The notes under the pieces: model-generated | Told to the model about the DNA's origin: nothing | Databases searched by the model: none | What the model saw: the letters and a program-made list of their open reading frames with translations, nothing else | Part shown: positions 31,656 through 42,985 of the stretch, in pieces | Layout: each line of letters opens with the position of its first letter | How positions within the stretch are numbered: the stretch's first letter is position 1 | Assembly (NCBI GenBank): GCA_030433005.1 | Contig: JAUILQ010000013.1 | Location: forward strand, 1 to 64,000 | Reading direction: 5' to 3' | From: Alphaproteobacteria bacterium | GTDB taxonomy: Bacteria; Pseudomonadota; Alphaproteobacteria; Kiloniellales; DSM-21159 | DNA length: 64,000 bases | Position numbers and translations under genes: made by a program

Positions 31656-33737
31656 ATGCCGAAGCTGACTGTCAACGGCCGCGAGATCGAGGTTCCTGCG
31701 GGAATCACGGTCCTTCAGGCCTGCGAGCTCGCCGGGGCCGAGATCCCGCGCTTCTGCTATCACGAGCGCCTGTCGATCGCGGGCAACTGCCGGATGTGCC
31801 TGGTCGAGATGGAGCGCGCGCCCAAGCCGATCGCCTCCTGCGCGATGCCGGTCGCGGACGGCATGGTCATCAACACCGACACGGAGAAGGTCAAGAAGGC
31901 GCGGAACGGCGTCATGGAGTTCCTGCTGATCAACCATCCGCTCGACTGCCCGATCTGCGACCAGGGCGGCGAGTGCGACCTGCAGGACCAGTCGATGGCC
32001 TACGGCTACGACCGCAGCCGCTTCCACGAGAACAAGCGCGCGGTCACCGAGAAGTACATGGGCCCGCTGATCAAGACGATCATGACCCGCTGCATCCAGT
32101 GCACGCGCTGCGTGCGCTTCGCGACGGAGATCGCCGGTGTCGAGGACCTGGGCCTGGTCAACCGCGGCGAGCACGCCGAGATCACGACCCTCGAGAAGGC
32201 GATCGATTCCGAGCTCTCGGGGAACCTGGTCGACGTCTGCCCGGTCGGCGCCCTGACCAGCGCGCCCTACGCCTTCGCGGCGCGGCCCTGGGAGCTGAAG
32301 AAGACGCCCTCGATCGACGTCATGGACGCGGTCGGCTCGAACATCCGGGTCGACGCCCGCGGCCGCCAGGTGATGCGCGTGCTGCCGCGGCTGCACGAGG
32401 ACGTCAACGAGGAGTGGATCCACGACAAGACGCGCCACGCCTGCGACGGCCTGGCCCGGCAGCGCCTCGACAAGCCCTACGTGCGCGGCCTCGACGGCAA
32501 GCTGCGCCCGGCGCGCTGGGAGGAGGCCTTCGAGGCCATCGCCCAGCGCCTGGAGGGCGCCGATCCCAAGCGCGTCGCGGCGATCGCCGGCGATCTCTGC
32601 GACGCCGAGTCGATGGTGGCGCTCAAGGACTTCCTGGGCGGCCTCGGCTCGCCCAACCTGGACTGCCGGCAGGACGGCGCCAAGGTCGGCGACGGCCCGC
32701 GCTTCAGCTACCTCTTCAACACCACGATCGCCGGCATCGAGCAGGCCGACGCAGTGCTGATCGTCGGCGCCAATCCGCGCCACGAGGCGGCCCTGGTCAA
32801 CGCCCGGCTGCGCAAGCGCTTCCTGGCCTCGGGCCTGCCGGTCGGCGTCGTCGGCGAGCCGGTCGACCTGACCTTCGAGACCCGCCACCTGGGCAACGAC
32901 CCCAAGGCGCTCGCCGAGCTCGCCGAGGGCAGGGGCGCCTTCGCCGAGATCCTGGAGAAGGCCGAGAAGCCGATGCTGATCCTCGGCTCCGGCGCCGTCG
33001 CGCGGCCCGACGGCGCGGCGGTCCACGCGCTCTGCCTGAAGATCGCCGAGCGCTACGGCCTGGTCGGCGAGGCGGCGCCCGAGGGCTGGAACGGCTTCAA
33101 CCTGCTGCAGCGCGCGGCGAGCCGCGTCGGCGGCCTCGACCTCGGCTTCCTGCCGGGCCCCGGCGGGCTGGATACCGCCGGCATCCTGGCGGCGGCGTCC
33201 AAGGGCGAGATGGACCTGGTCTGGCTGCTCGGCGCCGACGAGCTCGACATGGCGCAGCTCGGCAGCGCCTTCGTGGTCTACCAGGGCCACCACGGCGACG
33301 CCGGCGCGCACCGCGCCGACGTGATCCTGCCGGGGGCGGCCTACACCGAGAAGAACGCCACCTACGTCAACACCGAGGGCCGTGTGCAGCTCGGCCGGCT
33401 GGCGGTCTTTCCGCCCGGCGAGGCGCGCGAGGACTGGACCATCCTGCGCGCGCTGTCCGAGCGGGTCGGTGCGCGGCTGCCCTACGACAACCTGGGCGAC
33501 CTCAGGCGCCGGCTGATCGAGACGGCGCCGGGCTTCGCCCGGCTCGACCAGGTCGCCGCGGCGCCCTGGGAGCCGCTGCCGGACAGCGCCGGCACCGAGC
33601 TGTCGAGCGCGCCCTTCACGCTGCCGATCGACAACTTCTACATGACCGACCCGATCAGCCGGGCCTCGGCGACCATGGCCAAGTGCGCCGAGGCCTTCGT
33701 CCTGCCGAAGCAGGCGGCGACCGGGACCGAGGGCTGA
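31656..33737 (+). CDS. nuoG: NADH-quinone oxidoreductase subunit G
   Basis: 693 residues of the 75-kDa subunit. The N-terminal ferredoxin fold has the 2Fe-2S ligands in CYHERLSIAGNCRMC. The His/Cys N5 site (HPLDCPICDQGGECDLQDQ) and the CIQCTRCVRF cluster follow, then the molybdopterin-oxidoreductase-like domain without an active cofactor site. It transfers electrons along the Fe-S chain. It lies 55 bp after nuoF. Confidence 0.97.
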   Translation: MPKLTVNGREIEVPAGITVLQACELAGAEIPRFCYHERLSIAGNCRMCLVEMERAPKPIASCAMPVADGMVINTDTEKVKKARNGVMEFLLINHPLDCPICDQGGECDLQDQSMAYGYDRSRFHENKRAVTEKYMGPLIKTIMTRCIQCTRCVRFATEIAGVEDLGLVNRGEHAEITTLEKAIDSELSGNLVDVCPVGALTSAPYAFAARPWELKKTPSIDVMDAVGSNIRVDARGRQVMRVLPRLHEDVNEEWIHDKTRHACDGLARQRLDKPYVRGLDGKLRPARWEEAFEAIAQRLEGADPKRVAAIAGDLCDAESMVALKDFLGGLGSPNLDCRQDGAKVGDGPRFSYLFNTTIAGIEQADAVLIVGANPRHEAALVNARLRKRFLASGLPVGVVGEPVDLTFETRHLGNDPKALAELAEGRGAFAEILEKAEKPMLILGSGAVARPDGAAVHALCLKIAERYGLVGEAAPEGWNGFNLLQRAASRVGGLDLGFLPGPGGLDTAGILAAASKGEMDLVWLLGADELDMAQLGSAFVVYQGHHGDAGAHRADVILPGAAYTEKNATYVNTEGRVQLGRLAVFPPGEAREDWTILRALSERVGARLPYDNLGDLRRRLIETAPGFARLDQVAAAPWEPLPDSAGTELSSAPFTLPIDNFYMTDPISRASATMAKCAEAFVLPKQAATGTEG

Positions 33738-33761
33738 GCGGGCAGGGGAGCGCAGAAGAAG

Positions 33762-34772
33762 GTGAACGTGTTCCTGGAAGGCTACCTCTGGCCGACGGCG
33801 ATCATCCTGGCGCAGATCTTCGCGATCCTGGTGCCGCTGCTCGTCGCCGTCGCCTACCTGACCTACGCCGAGCGCAAGGTCATCGCCGCGATGCAGCTGC
33901 GCAAGGGGCCCAACGTGGTCGGCCCGCTGGGCCTGCTGCAGCCCTTCGCCGACGGTCTCAAGCTGCTGTTCAAGGAGACGATCCTGCCGTCGGGCGCCAA
34001 TCGGGTGGTGTTCATCCTGGCGCCGGTGCTGACCTTCAGCCTCGCGATGATCGCCTGGTCGGTGATCCCGGTGAACGAGGGCTGGGCGATCGCCGACATC
34101 AACGTCGGCATCCTGTTCCTCTTCGCGATCTCCTCGCTCGGCGTCTACGGCGTGATCATGGCCGGCTGGGCCTCGAACTCGAAGTATCCCTTCCTGGGCG
34201 CGCTGCGCTCGGCGGCGCAGATGGTCTCCTACGAGGTCTCGATGGGCTTCGTGATCATCACGGTGCTGCTGTGCGTCGGATCGCTCAACCTGACCGACAT
34301 CGTGCTGGCGCAGGAGACCGTGTGGTTCTGCATTCCGCTGCTGCCGATGTTCGTGATCTTCTTCATCTCGACGCTGGCCGAGACGAACCGCGCGCCCTTC
34401 GACCTGCCCGAGGGCGAATCGGAGCTGGTCGCCGGCTTCTTCGTCGAATACTCCTCGATGACCTTCGCCCTGTTCTTCCTGGGCGAGTACGCGAACATGA
34501 TCCTGATGAGCGGGATGACCGTGATCCTGTTCCTGGGCGGCTGGCTGCCGCCGCTGGACATCGCGCCGCTGAACTGGATCCCCGGCCCGATCTGGTTCTT
34601 CGCCAAGGTCGCGCTGGTGCTGTTCTGCTTCCTCTGGGTCCGGGCGACCTTCCCGCGCTACCGCTACGACCAGCTGATGCGCCTGGGCTGGAAGGTCTTC
34701 CTGCCGTTCTCGCTGCTCTGGGTGGTGCTGACGGCCGGTGTTCTGATCACCTTCGGCTGGCTGCCGTCCTGA
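33762..34772 (+). CDS. nuoH: NADH-quinone oxidoreductase subunit H
   Basis: 336 residues with eight membrane helices. Motifs are [20 protein letters not shown] near residue 31, then [21 protein letters not shown], which lines the quinone entry and E-channel. It starts at GTG 33762 with AGAAGG upstream. Confidence 0.97.
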   Translation: MNVFLEGYLWPTAIILAQIFAILVPLLVAVAYLTYAERKVIAAMQLRKGPNVVGPLGLLQPFADGLKLLFKETILPSGANRVVFILAPVLTFSLAMIAWSVIPVNEGWAIADINVGILFLFAISSLGVYGVIMAGWASNSKYPFLGALRSAAQMVSYEVSMGFVIITVLLCVGSLNLTDIVLAQETVWFCIPLLPMFVIFFISTLAETNRAPFDLPEGESELVAGFFVEYSSMTFALFFLGEYANMILMSGMTVILFLGGWLPPLDIAPLNWIPGPIWFFAKVALVLFCFLWVRATFPRYRYDQLMRLGWKVFLPFSLLWVVLTAGVLITFGWLPS

Positions 34773-34847
34773 CGGCGCCGGCGGGTGAGGCTGCCGGCGC
34801 GCCCCTCGGGGCGGCCGGCCTGGAAACGAGCGAAAGGTAGGCTTTCG

Positions 34848-35336
34848 ATGGCTTTCGTGGAGCGCGCCGCAAAGGGCCTGCTGCTGACCGAGCTGCTCTC
34901 GGGCATGTGGCTGACCCTGCGCTACTTCTTCCGGCCGAAGGTCACGCTGAACTATCCCTACGAGAAGGGCCCGATCAGCCCGCGCTTCCGCGGCGAGCAC
35001 GCGCTCAGGCGCTATCCCAACGGCGAGGAGCGCTGCATCGCCTGCAAGCTCTGCGAGGCCATTTGCCCGGCCCAGGCCATCACCATCGAGGCCGAGCCGC
35101 GGGCGGACGGCAGCCGCCGCACCACGCGCTACGATATCGATATGACGAAGTGCATCTATTGCGGCTACTGCCAGGAGGCCTGTCCGGTGGACGCCATCGT
35201 CGAGGGGCCGAACTTCGAGTTCGCCGCCGAGACCCGCGAGGAGCTGTTCTTCAACAAGGACAAGCTGCTGGCCAACGGCGACCGCTGGGAATACGAGCTG
35301 GCCCAGGCGATCGAGGCCGACGCGCCCTATCGCTGA
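34848..35336 (+). CDS. nuoI: NADH-quinone oxidoreductase subunit I
   Basis: A 162-residue ferredoxin-like subunit with two 4Fe-4S motifs, [12 protein letters not shown] and [12 protein letters not shown] (clusters N6a and N6b). The typical C-terminal [13 protein letters not shown] is present. The ATG at 34848, with GAAAGG upstream, matches the family start. An in-frame ATG at 34785 would add 21 atypical residues. Confidence 0.97.
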   Translation: MAFVERAAKGLLLTELLSGMWLTLRYFFRPKVTLNYPYEKGPISPRFRGEHALRRYPNGEERCIACKLCEAICPAQAITIEAEPRADGSRRTTRYDIDMTKCIYCGYCQEACPVDAIVEGPNFEFAAETREELFFNKDKLLANGDRWEYELAQAIEADAPYR

Positions 35337-35436
35337 GCCGACCGTCGAGCTGAATTCAGGGGCGCCGGGAAGCCGCCGGCGCCGAGGGGGACCGGGCTTT
35401 GCAATACCGAGCCACAGCGCGTAAGGAAGGCGCACT

Positions 35437-36051
35437 ATGATCGTCCAAGCGCTCGCCTTCTACCTTTTCGCCGCGATCGTGGTGGCCTCCGCCGTGATGG
35501 TCATCGCCTCGCGCAATCCCGTGCACTCGGTGCTGTTCCTGATCCTGGCCTTCTTCAACGCCGCCGGGCTCTTCGTGCTGCTGGGCGCGGAGTTCCTGGC
35601 GATGATCCTGGTGGTGGTCTACGTCGGCGCGGTCGCGGTGCTGTTCCTTTTCGTCGTGATGATGCTCGACGTGAACATCGCCGAGCTGCGCCAGGGCTTC
35701 CTTCAGTACCTGCCGGTCGGCGGCCTGATCGGCCTGATCCTGCTGGTCGAGCTGGGCATGGTGGTCGGCGCCTGGGCGATCTCGCCGGAGGCCGGGGCCT
35801 CGGCGCGCCTGCCGATCCCGCCGCCGGACCAGATCACGAACACAGAGGCGCTCGGCCTGGTGCTCTACGACGACTACGTCTACCTGTTCCAGATCGCCGG
35901 CCTGATCCTGCTGGTCGCGATGATCGGCGCGATCGTGCTGACCCTGCGCCAGCGCGAGGGCGTGCGCCGCCAGTCGATCGCGCGCCAGGTCGCCCGGCCG
36001 CGCAGCGAGGCCATCGAGGTCAAGGACGTCACCAGCGGGAGCGGCGTGTGA
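35437..36051 (+). CDS. nuoJ: NADH-quinone oxidoreductase subunit J
   Basis: 204 residues with five membrane helices. The helix-3 motif [20 protein letters not shown] is the NuoJ signature. The 100-bp gap before it contains a GGCGCCGG/CCGGCGCC hairpin (35361-35383) without a T-run, possibly a stability or processing element. The stop overlaps the nuoK start. Confidence 0.96.
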   Translation: MIVQALAFYLFAAIVVASAVMVIASRNPVHSVLFLILAFFNAAGLFVLLGAEFLAMILVVVYVGAVAVLFLFVVMMLDVNIAELRQGFLQYLPVGGLIGLILLVELGMVVGAWAISPEAGASARLPIPPPDQITNTEALGLVLYDDYVYLFQIAGLILLVAMIGAIVLTLRQREGVRRQSIARQVARPRSEAIEVKDVTSGSGV

Positions 36052-36362
36052 TGCTGGAGATCGGACTCGCCCACTACCTGACCGTCGCCGCGATCCTGTT
36101 CACGCTCGGCATCTTCGGGATCTTCCTGAACCGCAAGAACGTCATCATCATCCTGATGTCGATCGAGCTGATGCTGCTCGCCGTGAACATCAACTTGGTC
36201 GCCTTCTCGACCTACCTGAACGACCTGGTCGGCCAGGTGTTCGCGCTGTTCATCCTGACCGTGGCCGCCGCCGAGGCGGCGATCGGCCTGGCCATCCTGG
36301 TGGTCTACTTCCGCAATCGCGGATCGATCGCGGTCGAAGACATCAACATGATGAAGGGTTGA
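36051..36362 (+). CDS. nuoK: NADH-quinone oxidoreductase subunit K
   Basis: 103 residues with three helices. The conserved membrane glutamates lie in [17 protein letters not shown] and [13 protein letters not shown]. The ATG at 36051 shares its A with the nuoJ stop; a GTG at 36048 is an alternative. Confidence 0.96.
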   Translation: MLEIGLAHYLTVAAILFTLGIFGIFLNRKNVIIILMSIELMLLAVNINLVAFSTYLNDLVGQVFALFILTVAAAEAAIGLAILVVYFRNRGSIAVEDINMMKG

Positions 36363-36372
36363 GGCCGCCGCG

Positions 36373-38313
36373 ATGGACGTCCTGATCGTCTTCCTGCCGC
36401 TGGTCGGCGCGATCCTGGCCGGCTTCCTGGGCAAGCTGCTCGGCGACCGCGGCGCCCAGGTCGTCACCTGCGGCCCGCTGCTGATCGCCGCCGTGCTGTC
36501 GGTGATCGTCTTCTTCGACGTCGCGCTGGGCGGCAACGCCCGCGTCACCGAGCTGTTCACCTGGATCGATTCCGGCAGCTTCGAGCTCAGCTGGGCGCTG
36601 CGCGTCGACACGCTGACCGCGGTGATGTTCTGCGTCGTCACCATCGTCTCGGCGATCGTCCACGTCTACTCGGTCGGCTACATGGCCGAGGACAAGTCGA
36701 TCCCGCGCTTCCAGGCCTACCTGTCGCTGTTCACCTTCTTCATGCTGATGCTGGTGAGCTCCGACAACCTGGTGCAGATGTTCTTCGGCTGGGAGGGCGT
36801 CGGCCTCGCCTCCTACCTGCTGATCGGCTTCTGGTACGAGAAGCCGAGCGCCAACGCCGCGGCGATCAAGGCCTTCCTGGTCAACCGCGTCGGCGACGTC
36901 GGCTTCGCGCTGGGCATCGCCGGCGTGTTCCTGCTGTTCGGCGCGGTCGGCTACGACCAGATCTTCGGCGCCGTGCCCGACCAGGCCGAGACCGTGGTCG
37001 AGGTCTTCGGCATCGAGTGGCACGCGCTCACCGTGCTCTGCCTGCTGCTGTTCCTCGGCGCCATGGGCAAGTCGGCGCAGCTCGGACTGCACACCTGGCT
37101 GCCCGATGCGATGGAAGGCCCGACGCCGGTCTCCGCGCTGATCCACGCCGCGACCATGGTGACCGCCGGCGTGTTCATGGTCTGCCGCCTGTCGCCGATC
37201 TTCGAGTACGCGCCCGACGCCCTGACCGTGGTCACCATCGTCGGCGCCTCGACGGCCTTCTTCGCCGCGACCGTCGGCCTGACCCAGACCGACATCAAGC
37301 GGGTCATCGCCTATTCGACCTGCTCGCAGCTCGGCTACATGTTCTTCGCCGCCGGCGTGTCGGCCTACAGCGCCGCGATGTTCCACCTGATGACCCACGC
37401 CTTCTTCAAGGCCCTGCTGTTCCTCGGCGCCGGCGCGGTGATCCACGCCATGCACCACGAGCAGGACATGCGCAACATGGGCGGCCTGTGGCGCAAGATC
37501 CCGGTGACCTACGCGCTGATGTGGATCGGCAGCCTGGCGCTGGTCGGCTTCGGCATCCCGGGCCTGGGCATCGGCTTCGCCGGCTTCTACTCCAAGGACA
37601 TGGTTCTGGAGACGGCCTACGCCGCGCACTCGGCGGCCGGCAGCTACGCCTATTGGCTCGGCATCGTCGCCGCCTTCATGACCGCCTTCTACTCCTTCCG
37701 GCTGCTGTTCCTGACCTTCCACGGCAAGACGCGCGCCGACCATCACACCTTCGAGCACGCGCACGAGGCGCCGCGCGTGATGATCTGGCCGCTGTTCGTG
37801 CTGGCCGCCGGCGCGGTGCTCGCCGGCGCGGTCTTCTACGGGCCCTTCGTCGGCGAGGGCAGGGAGGCCTTCTGGGGCGAGTCGCTGCTGGTGCTGCACG
37901 ACATCATCGAGGAGGCGCACCACGTGCCCTTCTGGGTCAAGGCGCTGCCGATGCTCGTCACGCTGGCCGGCATCGCGCTGGCCTGGCTGATGTACGTGCA
38001 GTCGCCGGGGCTGGCGCCCAAGGCGGCGAGCGGCCTGCGCCCGCTCTACCTGTTCAGCTTCCGCAAGTGGTACTTCGACGAGCTCTACGACCGGATCTTC
38101 GTGCGCCCGGCGATCTACCTCGGCCGCGGCCTCTGGACGACCGGCGACGGCGCGGTGATCGACGGCATCGGCCCGAACGGCGTCGCCGCCGCCGCCCGGC
38201 AGATCGCGCAGCGCGCCAGCCGGCTGCAGTCGGGCTACGTCTACCACTACGCCTTCGCCATGCTGATCGGCGTCGTGGTGCTGGTCTCCTGGTATCTGTT
38301 CAGCACCCTGTGA
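36373..38313 (+). CDS. nuoL: NADH-quinone oxidoreductase subunit L
   Basis: A 646-residue antiporter-like proton-pumping subunit. The Mrp-type core includes [19 protein letters not shown] with its pump glutamate, and [20 protein letters not shown] with lysine and histidine. The long C-terminal amphipathic helix region ends the protein. It is followed 10 bp later by nuoM. Confidence 0.98.
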   Translation: MDVLIVFLPLVGAILAGFLGKLLGDRGAQVVTCGPLLIAAVLSVIVFFDVALGGNARVTELFTWIDSGSFELSWALRVDTLTAVMFCVVTIVSAIVHVYSVGYMAEDKSIPRFQAYLSLFTFFMLMLVSSDNLVQMFFGWEGVGLASYLLIGFWYEKPSANAAAIKAFLVNRVGDVGFALGIAGVFLLFGAVGYDQIFGAVPDQAETVVEVFGIEWHALTVLCLLLFLGAMGKSAQLGLHTWLPDAMEGPTPVSALIHAATMVTAGVFMVCRLSPIFEYAPDALTVVTIVGASTAFFAATVGLTQTDIKRVIAYSTCSQLGYMFFAAGVSAYSAAMFHLMTHAFFKALLFLGAGAVIHAMHHEQDMRNMGGLWRKIPVTYALMWIGSLALVGFGIPGLGIGFAGFYSKDMVLETAYAAHSAAGSYAYWLGIVAAFMTAFYSFRLLFLTFHGKTRADHHTFEHAHEAPRVMIWPLFVLAAGAVLAGAVFYGPFVGEGREAFWGESLLVLHDIIEEAHHVPFWVKALPMLVTLAGIALAWLMYVQSPGLAPKAASGLRPLYLFSFRKWYFDELYDRIFVRPAIYLGRGLWTTGDGAVIDGIGPNGVAAAARQIAQRASRLQSGYVYHYAFAMLIGVVVLVSWYLFSTL

Positions 38314-38323
38314 GGGACGACCG

Positions 38324-39844
38324 ATGAGCTCCTGGCCGCTTCTCTCGCTGGTCACCTTCCTGCCGCTGGTCGGCGCCGGCTTCATCCTGCTGGTGCGCGG
38401 CGACGAGGCCGTGGTCGCGCGCAACGCCCGCTACGTCGCGCTCTGGACCAGCCTGATCACCTTCGTGCTGTCGCTGTTCGTCTGGTTCGGCTTCGAGACC
38501 GGCACGGCCGCCTTCCAGTTCGTCGAGAAGGCGACCTGGATCGAGAGCTTCGGCGTCTCCTACCACCTGGGCGTCGACGGCATCTCGATGCCCTTCGTGC
38601 TGCTCTCGACGCTGCTGACGCCGCTCTGCGTGCTGGCCAGCTGGAAGATGGAGACGCGCGTCAAGGAGTACATGATCGCCTTCCTGGTGCTCGAGACCCT
38701 GATGGTCGGCACCTTCTGCGCGCTCGACTTCGTCGTCTTCTACATGTTCTTCGAGGGCGTGCTGATCCCGATGTTCCTGATCATCGGCATCTGGGGCGGC
38801 CCGCGCCGGGTCTACTCGGCCTTCAAGTTCTTCCTGTTCACGCTGGCCGGCTCGATCCTGATGCTGCTGGCGATCCTGGCGATCTACATCGACGGCGGCA
38901 CCACCGACATCCCGACGCTGATCGCCGAGATCAACCTCGACCGCGAGCTGCAGCTCTGGCTGTGGCTGGCCTTCTTCGCCTCCTTCGCGGTCAAGATCCC
39001 GATGTGGCCGGTGCACACCTGGCTGCCCGACGCCCACGTCGAGGCGCCGACCGCCGGCTCGGTGATCCTGGCCGGCGTGCTGCTGAAGATGGGCGGCTAC
39101 GGCTTCCTGCGCTTCTCGCTGCCGATGCTGCCCGAGGCGACGCAGTTCTTCACGCCGCTGGTCTTCGCGCTGTCGGTCGTGGCGATCGTCTACACCTCGC
39201 TGGTCGCGCTGGTGCAGACCGACATGAAGAAGCTGATCGCCTACTCGTCGGTCGCCCACATGGGCTTCGTGACGGTCGGCATCTTCACCCTGACCCAGCA
39301 GGGGCTGGAGGGCGCGATCTTCCAGATGCTCAGCCACGGCATCGTCTCGGCCGCGCTGTTCCTGGTCGTCGGCGTCGTCTACGACCGCCTGCACACCCGC
39401 GAGATCGAGCGCTACGGCGGCCTGGCGAGCACCATGCCGCGCTACGCCCTGGTCTTCATGGTGTTCATGCTGGCCTCGGTCGGCCTGCCCGGGACCAGCG
39501 GCTTCGTCGGCGAGTTCCTGGTCATCGTCGGCGCCTTCCAGGTCAACACCTGGGTCGCGCTGCTGACCGCCAGCGGCATGGTGCTGGGCGCCGCCTACAT
39601 GCTCTGGCTCTACCGCAAGACGATCTTCGGCGCGCTGACCAAGCCCGACCTCAAGGCGCTCGGCGACCTCGAGCTGCGCGAGAAGCTGGTGTTCGCGCCG
39701 CTGGTCGCGCTGGCCATCTTCTTCGGCGTCTACCCGAAGCCGCTGCTCGACATCATGGCGCCGTCCGTCGAGAACCTGATCGAATCCTACGAGCTCGCGC
39801 TCAAGGCCGCCGAGGCGCCCAGCCTCGCGCTGCTGCTGCCGTGA
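38324..39844 (+). CDS. nuoM: NADH-quinone oxidoreductase subunit M
   Basis: A 506-residue antiporter-like subunit. The motifs [20 protein letters not shown] and [20 protein letters not shown] carry the key glutamate and lysine. It is the middle proton pump of the membrane arm. Confidence 0.98.
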   Translation: MSSWPLLSLVTFLPLVGAGFILLVRGDEAVVARNARYVALWTSLITFVLSLFVWFGFETGTAAFQFVEKATWIESFGVSYHLGVDGISMPFVLLSTLLTPLCVLASWKMETRVKEYMIAFLVLETLMVGTFCALDFVVFYMFFEGVLIPMFLIIGIWGGPRRVYSAFKFFLFTLAGSILMLLAILAIYIDGGTTDIPTLIAEINLDRELQLWLWLAFFASFAVKIPMWPVHTWLPDAHVEAPTAGSVILAGVLLKMGGYGFLRFSLPMLPEATQFFTPLVFALSVVAIVYTSLVALVQTDMKKLIAYSSVAHMGFVTVGIFTLTQQGLEGAIFQMLSHGIVSAALFLVVGVVYDRLHTREIERYGGLASTMPRYALVFMVFMLASVGLPGTSGFVGEFLVIVGAFQVNTWVALLTASGMVLGAAYMLWLYRKTIFGALTKPDLKALGDLELREKLVFAPLVALAIFFGVYPKPLLDIMAPSVENLIESYELALKAAEAPSLALLLP

Positions 39845-39860
39845 TCCTTAAGGAGTAGCC

Positions 39861-41324
39861 GTGTCCACGTCCCTGGCCAGCGACCTCGCCGCCGCCGCCC
39901 CCGAGCTGTTCCTCGCGGGCTCGGCGATCGTGCTGCTGATGATCGGCGTCTTCCAGGGCGACGGCGCCTCGCGCTCGATCATGCGCCTGTCGGTCAGCGC
40001 GCTGGTCGTCGCCCTGCTGCTGGTGATCTTCCCGCTCGCCGGCGACGGCCTCTACTTCAACCAGCTGTTCATCAAGGACGCCTACGGCAGCTTCATGAAG
40101 CTGCTGGTGCTGATCGGCGCGCCGCTGACCATCCTGATGGGCTGGCGCTTCATCGAGCGCGAGCGCATGGACCGGCTGGAGCTGCCGGTGCTGCTGCTGT
40201 TCGCCACGCTCGGCATGCTGCTGATGATCTCGGCGAACGACCTGATCAGCCTCTACGTCGGGCTCGAGCTGCAGTCGCTGTCGCTTTACGTCGCCGCGGC
40301 GATCCGCCGGGACTCGCTGCGCGCCTCCGAGGCCGGCCTCAAGTACTTCCTGCTCGGCGCGCTGTCCTCGGGCATGCTGCTCTACGGGCTGTCGATGGTC
40401 TACGGCTTCGCCGGCACGACCGGCTTCACCGACCTGGCGGCGGCCTTCGCCCAGGGCGCGGCGGCCGGCGAGGCCGTCTCGGTCGGCCTGATCGTCGGCC
40501 TGGTCTTCGTCGCGGCCGGCATCGCATTCAAGATCTCGGCGGTGCCCTTCCACATGTGGACGCCGGACGTCTACGAGGGCGCGCCGACGGCGATCACCGC
40601 CTTCTTCGCCGTTGCGCCGAAGCTCGCGGCCATGGCGCTGTTCGTCCGCGTCCTGATGGGCCCCTTCGGCGAGCTCGCCGGCCAGTGGCAGCAGATCGTC
40701 GTGTTCATCTCGATCGCCTCGATGGCGCTCGGCGCCTTCGCCGCGATTGCGCAGAGCAACATCAAGCGCCTGATGGCCTACTCTTCGATCGGCAACGTCG
40801 GCTACGCCCTGGTCGGCCTGTCGGCCGGCACCGAGGAGGGCATCCGCGGCGTGATCATCTTCATGACCATCTACCTGGCCATGACGCTGGGCACCTTCGC
40901 CTGCATCCTGGCGATGCGCATCAACGAGCGCAGCGTCGAAGCGATCGACGACCTGCGCGGCCTGTCGAAGACCCATCCGCTGATGGCCGCCGCCCTGGCG
41001 ATCTTCATGTTCTCGCTGGCCGGGATTCCGCCGCTCGCCGGCTTCTTCGGCAAGTTCTACGTGTTCCTGGCGGCGGTCGACGCCGGGCTCTACACCCTGG
41101 CCGTTATCGGCGTGCTGACCTCGGTGGTCGGCGCCTACTACTACCTGCGCATCGTCAAGCTGATGTACTTCGACGAGCCGGCGGAGGTGCTCGACAAGCC
41201 GATCGGGCGCGAGGTCGGCGTGGTGATGGGCCTCTCCGCGGGCGCGATCCTGCTGTTCTTCCTGGTGCCGGGCGTCGTCGTCGACGGCGCCGAGGCAGCG
41301 GCCTACGCGCTGTTCGCCGGATGA
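39861..41324 (+). CDS. nuoN: NADH-quinone oxidoreductase subunit N
   Basis: A 487-residue antiporter-like subunit. [19 protein letters not shown] and [20 protein letters not shown] are diagnostic. It starts at GTG 39861 with AAGGAG upstream. It is the last nuo gene. Its stop overlaps the first of three ATGs in a 14-bp repeat that leads into birA. Confidence 0.97.
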   Translation: MSTSLASDLAAAAPELFLAGSAIVLLMIGVFQGDGASRSIMRLSVSALVVALLLVIFPLAGDGLYFNQLFIKDAYGSFMKLLVLIGAPLTILMGWRFIERERMDRLELPVLLLFATLGMLLMISANDLISLYVGLELQSLSLYVAAAIRRDSLRASEAGLKYFLLGALSSGMLLYGLSMVYGFAGTTGFTDLAAAFAQGAAAGEAVSVGLIVGLVFVAAGIAFKISAVPFHMWTPDVYEGAPTAITAFFAVAPKLAAMALFVRVLMGPFGELAGQWQQIVVFISIASMALGAFAAIAQSNIKRLMAYSSIGNVGYALVGLSAGTEEGIRGVIIFMTIYLAMTLGTFACILAMRINERSVEAIDDLRGLSKTHPLMAAALAIFMFSLAGIPPLAGFFGKFYVFLAAVDAGLYTLAVIGVLTSVVGAYYYLRIVKLMYFDEPAEVLDKPIGREVGVVMGLSAGAILLFFLVPGVVVDGAEAAAYALFAG

Positions 41325-41361
41325 GCGGGGCGCGATGAGCGGGCCGCGATGAGCGAAGCGG
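41320..41361 (+). repeat. Three 14-bp repeats carrying two five-codon mini-ORFs between nuoN and birA
   Basis: The units begin GATGAGCGGGGCGC, GATGAGCGGGCCGC and GATGAGCGAAGCGG. Each contains ATGA. ATG 41321 overlaps the nuoN stop and reads MSGAR-stop. That stop overlaps ATG 41335, which reads MSGPR-stop. That stop overlaps ATG 41349, the birA start. The result is an unbroken chain of stop-start overlaps. Confidence 0.8.
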
Positions 41362-42146
41362 GCGACCTGCGCGAGCCGAGGCTGCCGCCGGTCTACCGGC
41401 TCCACAGCCACGACAGCCTGACCTCGACGATGGACGAGGCCCGGCGCCTGGCCGAGGCCGGGGCCGAGGACGGCACGCTGGTCTGGGCGCGCGAGCAGAG
41501 CGCGGGCCGCGGGCGCCTCGGGCGCAGCTGGGCGAGCCCGCGCGGCAACCTCTACCTCTCCCTGGTGCTGCGCCCCGAGTGTCCGCCCGGCGAGGCCGCG
41601 CAGCTCGGCTTCGCCGCGGCGCTGGCGCTGGGCGAGGCGATCGGCAGCGTCTCGCCGCCGGTCGACGTCACCTACAAGTGGCCCAACGACGTGCTGCTCA
41701 ACGGCCGCAAGGTCGCCGGCCTGCTGCTCGAGTCGCGCAGCACGCCCGAGGGCGGCCTCGACTGGCTGGTGCTGGGGCTCGGCGCGAACGTCGCGAGCTA
41801 TCCCAAGGAGTCGCGCTATCCGGCGACCTCGCTGCGCTTCGAGGGCGTGCCGCGCGACGTCGACGAGGTCGACCTGCTCGAGGCCTTCGGCCGGGCCTTC
41901 CTGAACTGGGCCAGCCGCTGGCTCGAGGACGGCTTCGCGCCGCTGCGCACGGCCTGGCTGCGCCACGCCGAGCGGCTCGGCGAGGAGATCGAGGTCAGGC
42001 TGCCCAACCAGACCCTGACCGGCGTCTTCCGCGACCTCGACGCCGAGGGCCACCTGCTGCTCGAGCGCGACGGGCGGGTCACGCCGATCGCCGCCGGCGA
42101 GGTCTTTCCGCCGGAGGCCGGCGGCGCCGCCCCGGCCGAGTCCTGA
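41349..42146 (+). CDS. birA: Biotin--[acetyl-CoA-carboxylase] ligase
   Basis: A 265-residue, class I biotin protein ligase without the DNA-binding N-terminal domain, so it is not expected to act as the bio repressor. The catalytic loop is SAGRGRLGRSWASPRGN and the biotin-site lysine is in TYKWPNDVLLNGRKVAG. It attaches biotin to BCCP-type carrier proteins through biotinyl-AMP. The position after nuoN is the usual alphaproteobacterial one. Confidence 0.95.
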   Translation: MSEAGDLREPRLPPVYRLHSHDSLTSTMDEARRLAEAGAEDGTLVWAREQSAGRGRLGRSWASPRGNLYLSLVLRPECPPGEAAQLGFAAALALGEAIGSVSPPVDVTYKWPNDVLLNGRKVAGLLLESRSTPEGGLDWLVLGLGANVASYPKESRYPATSLRFEGVPRDVDEVDLLEAFGRAFLNWASRWLEDGFAPLRTAWLRHAERLGEEIEVRLPNQTLTGVFRDLDAEGHLLLERDGRVTPIAAGEVFPPEAGGAAPAES

Positions 42147-42165
42147 GGCGGGGAGGGCAAGCGCC

Positions 42166-42957
42166 ATGCTGCTGGTCGTCGACATCGGCAACACCAACGT
42201 CGTCTTTGCGGTCTACGAGGGCGAGACGGCGCGCGGCCGCTGGCGGGTCGCCACCGACCCGCGGCGCAGCACCGACGAGTACGCGGTGCTGCTGACCCAG
42301 TTCCTGGCGCTCGGCGGCCTGGCGCCGCAGCAGATCAAGGCGGCGATGATCTCCAACGTCGTGCCGGCCATGCAGCGACCGATCCAGCAGCTCTGCCGCG
42401 CCTACCTCGGCTGCGAGCCGGTCTCGGTCGAGCAGGCGATCGCCGCCTACGATTTCGCGATCCGCATCGCCCGGCCCGAGCAGGTCGGCGCCGACCGCAT
42501 CGCCAACGCCGTCGCGGCGCACCGCAGCTACGGCGGCGCGCTGATCGTCGTCGACTTCGGCACCGCCACCACCTTCGACCTAGTCGATCCCGACGGCGCC
42601 TACTCCGGCGGCATCATCGCGCCGGGCATCAACCTCTCGATCGACGCGCTCTACGCCGCCGCGGCGCGGCTGCCGCGCATCGCGCTCGAGCGGCCGCGCG
42701 AGGTCGTCGGCCACGACACCGTCTCGGCGATGCAATCGGGCGTGTTCTGGGGCTACGTCGGGCTGGTCGAGGGCCTGATCGCCCGCATCAAGGCCGAGCG
42801 CGGCGAGCACCACCGGGTCATCGCGACCGGCGGCCTGGCGCCGCTGTTCAACGACACCACCGCGGCGATCGACACGGTCGACGACGACCTGACGCTGCGC
42901 GGCCTGGTCCTGATGCACCAGGCGTTGACCGACAAGCAGGGCGGGCTGCCGGTATGA
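42166..42957 (+). CDS. coaX: Type III pantothenate kinase
   Basis: A 263-residue ASKHA-fold kinase for the first step of coenzyme A synthesis. The phosphate-1 motif is LLVVDIGNTNVVFAVY at the N-terminus. The pantothenate-site aspartate is in EQVGADRIANAVAA, and the phosphate-2 loop is VDFGTATTFDLV. It lies 19 bp after birA. Confidence 0.96.
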   Translation: MLLVVDIGNTNVVFAVYEGETARGRWRVATDPRRSTDEYAVLLTQFLALGGLAPQQIKAAMISNVVPAMQRPIQQLCRAYLGCEPVSVEQAIAAYDFAIRIARPEQVGADRIANAVAAHRSYGGALIVVDFGTATTFDLVDPDGAYSGGIIAPGINLSIDALYAAAARLPRIALERPREVVGHDTVSAMQSGVFWGYVGLVEGLIARIKAERGEHHRVIATGGLAPLFNDTTAAIDTVDDDLTLRGLVLMHQALTDKQGGLPV

Positions 42958-42985
42958 GCCGCAGCGCCCTCAGGGGGAGAAGGCC

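Noticed and set aside
35361-35383. GGCGCCGG/CCGGCGCC hairpin between nuoI and nuoJ as a terminator
   Set aside because: It is followed by GAGGGGGAC, not a T-run, and lies inside an operon whose genes are all needed together.
31314-35435. 1373-codon minus-strand frame through nuoF-nuoI
   Set aside because: It is a shadow of the nuo genes caused by high GC at third positions. The product is low-complexity and spans six well-supported genes on the other strand.
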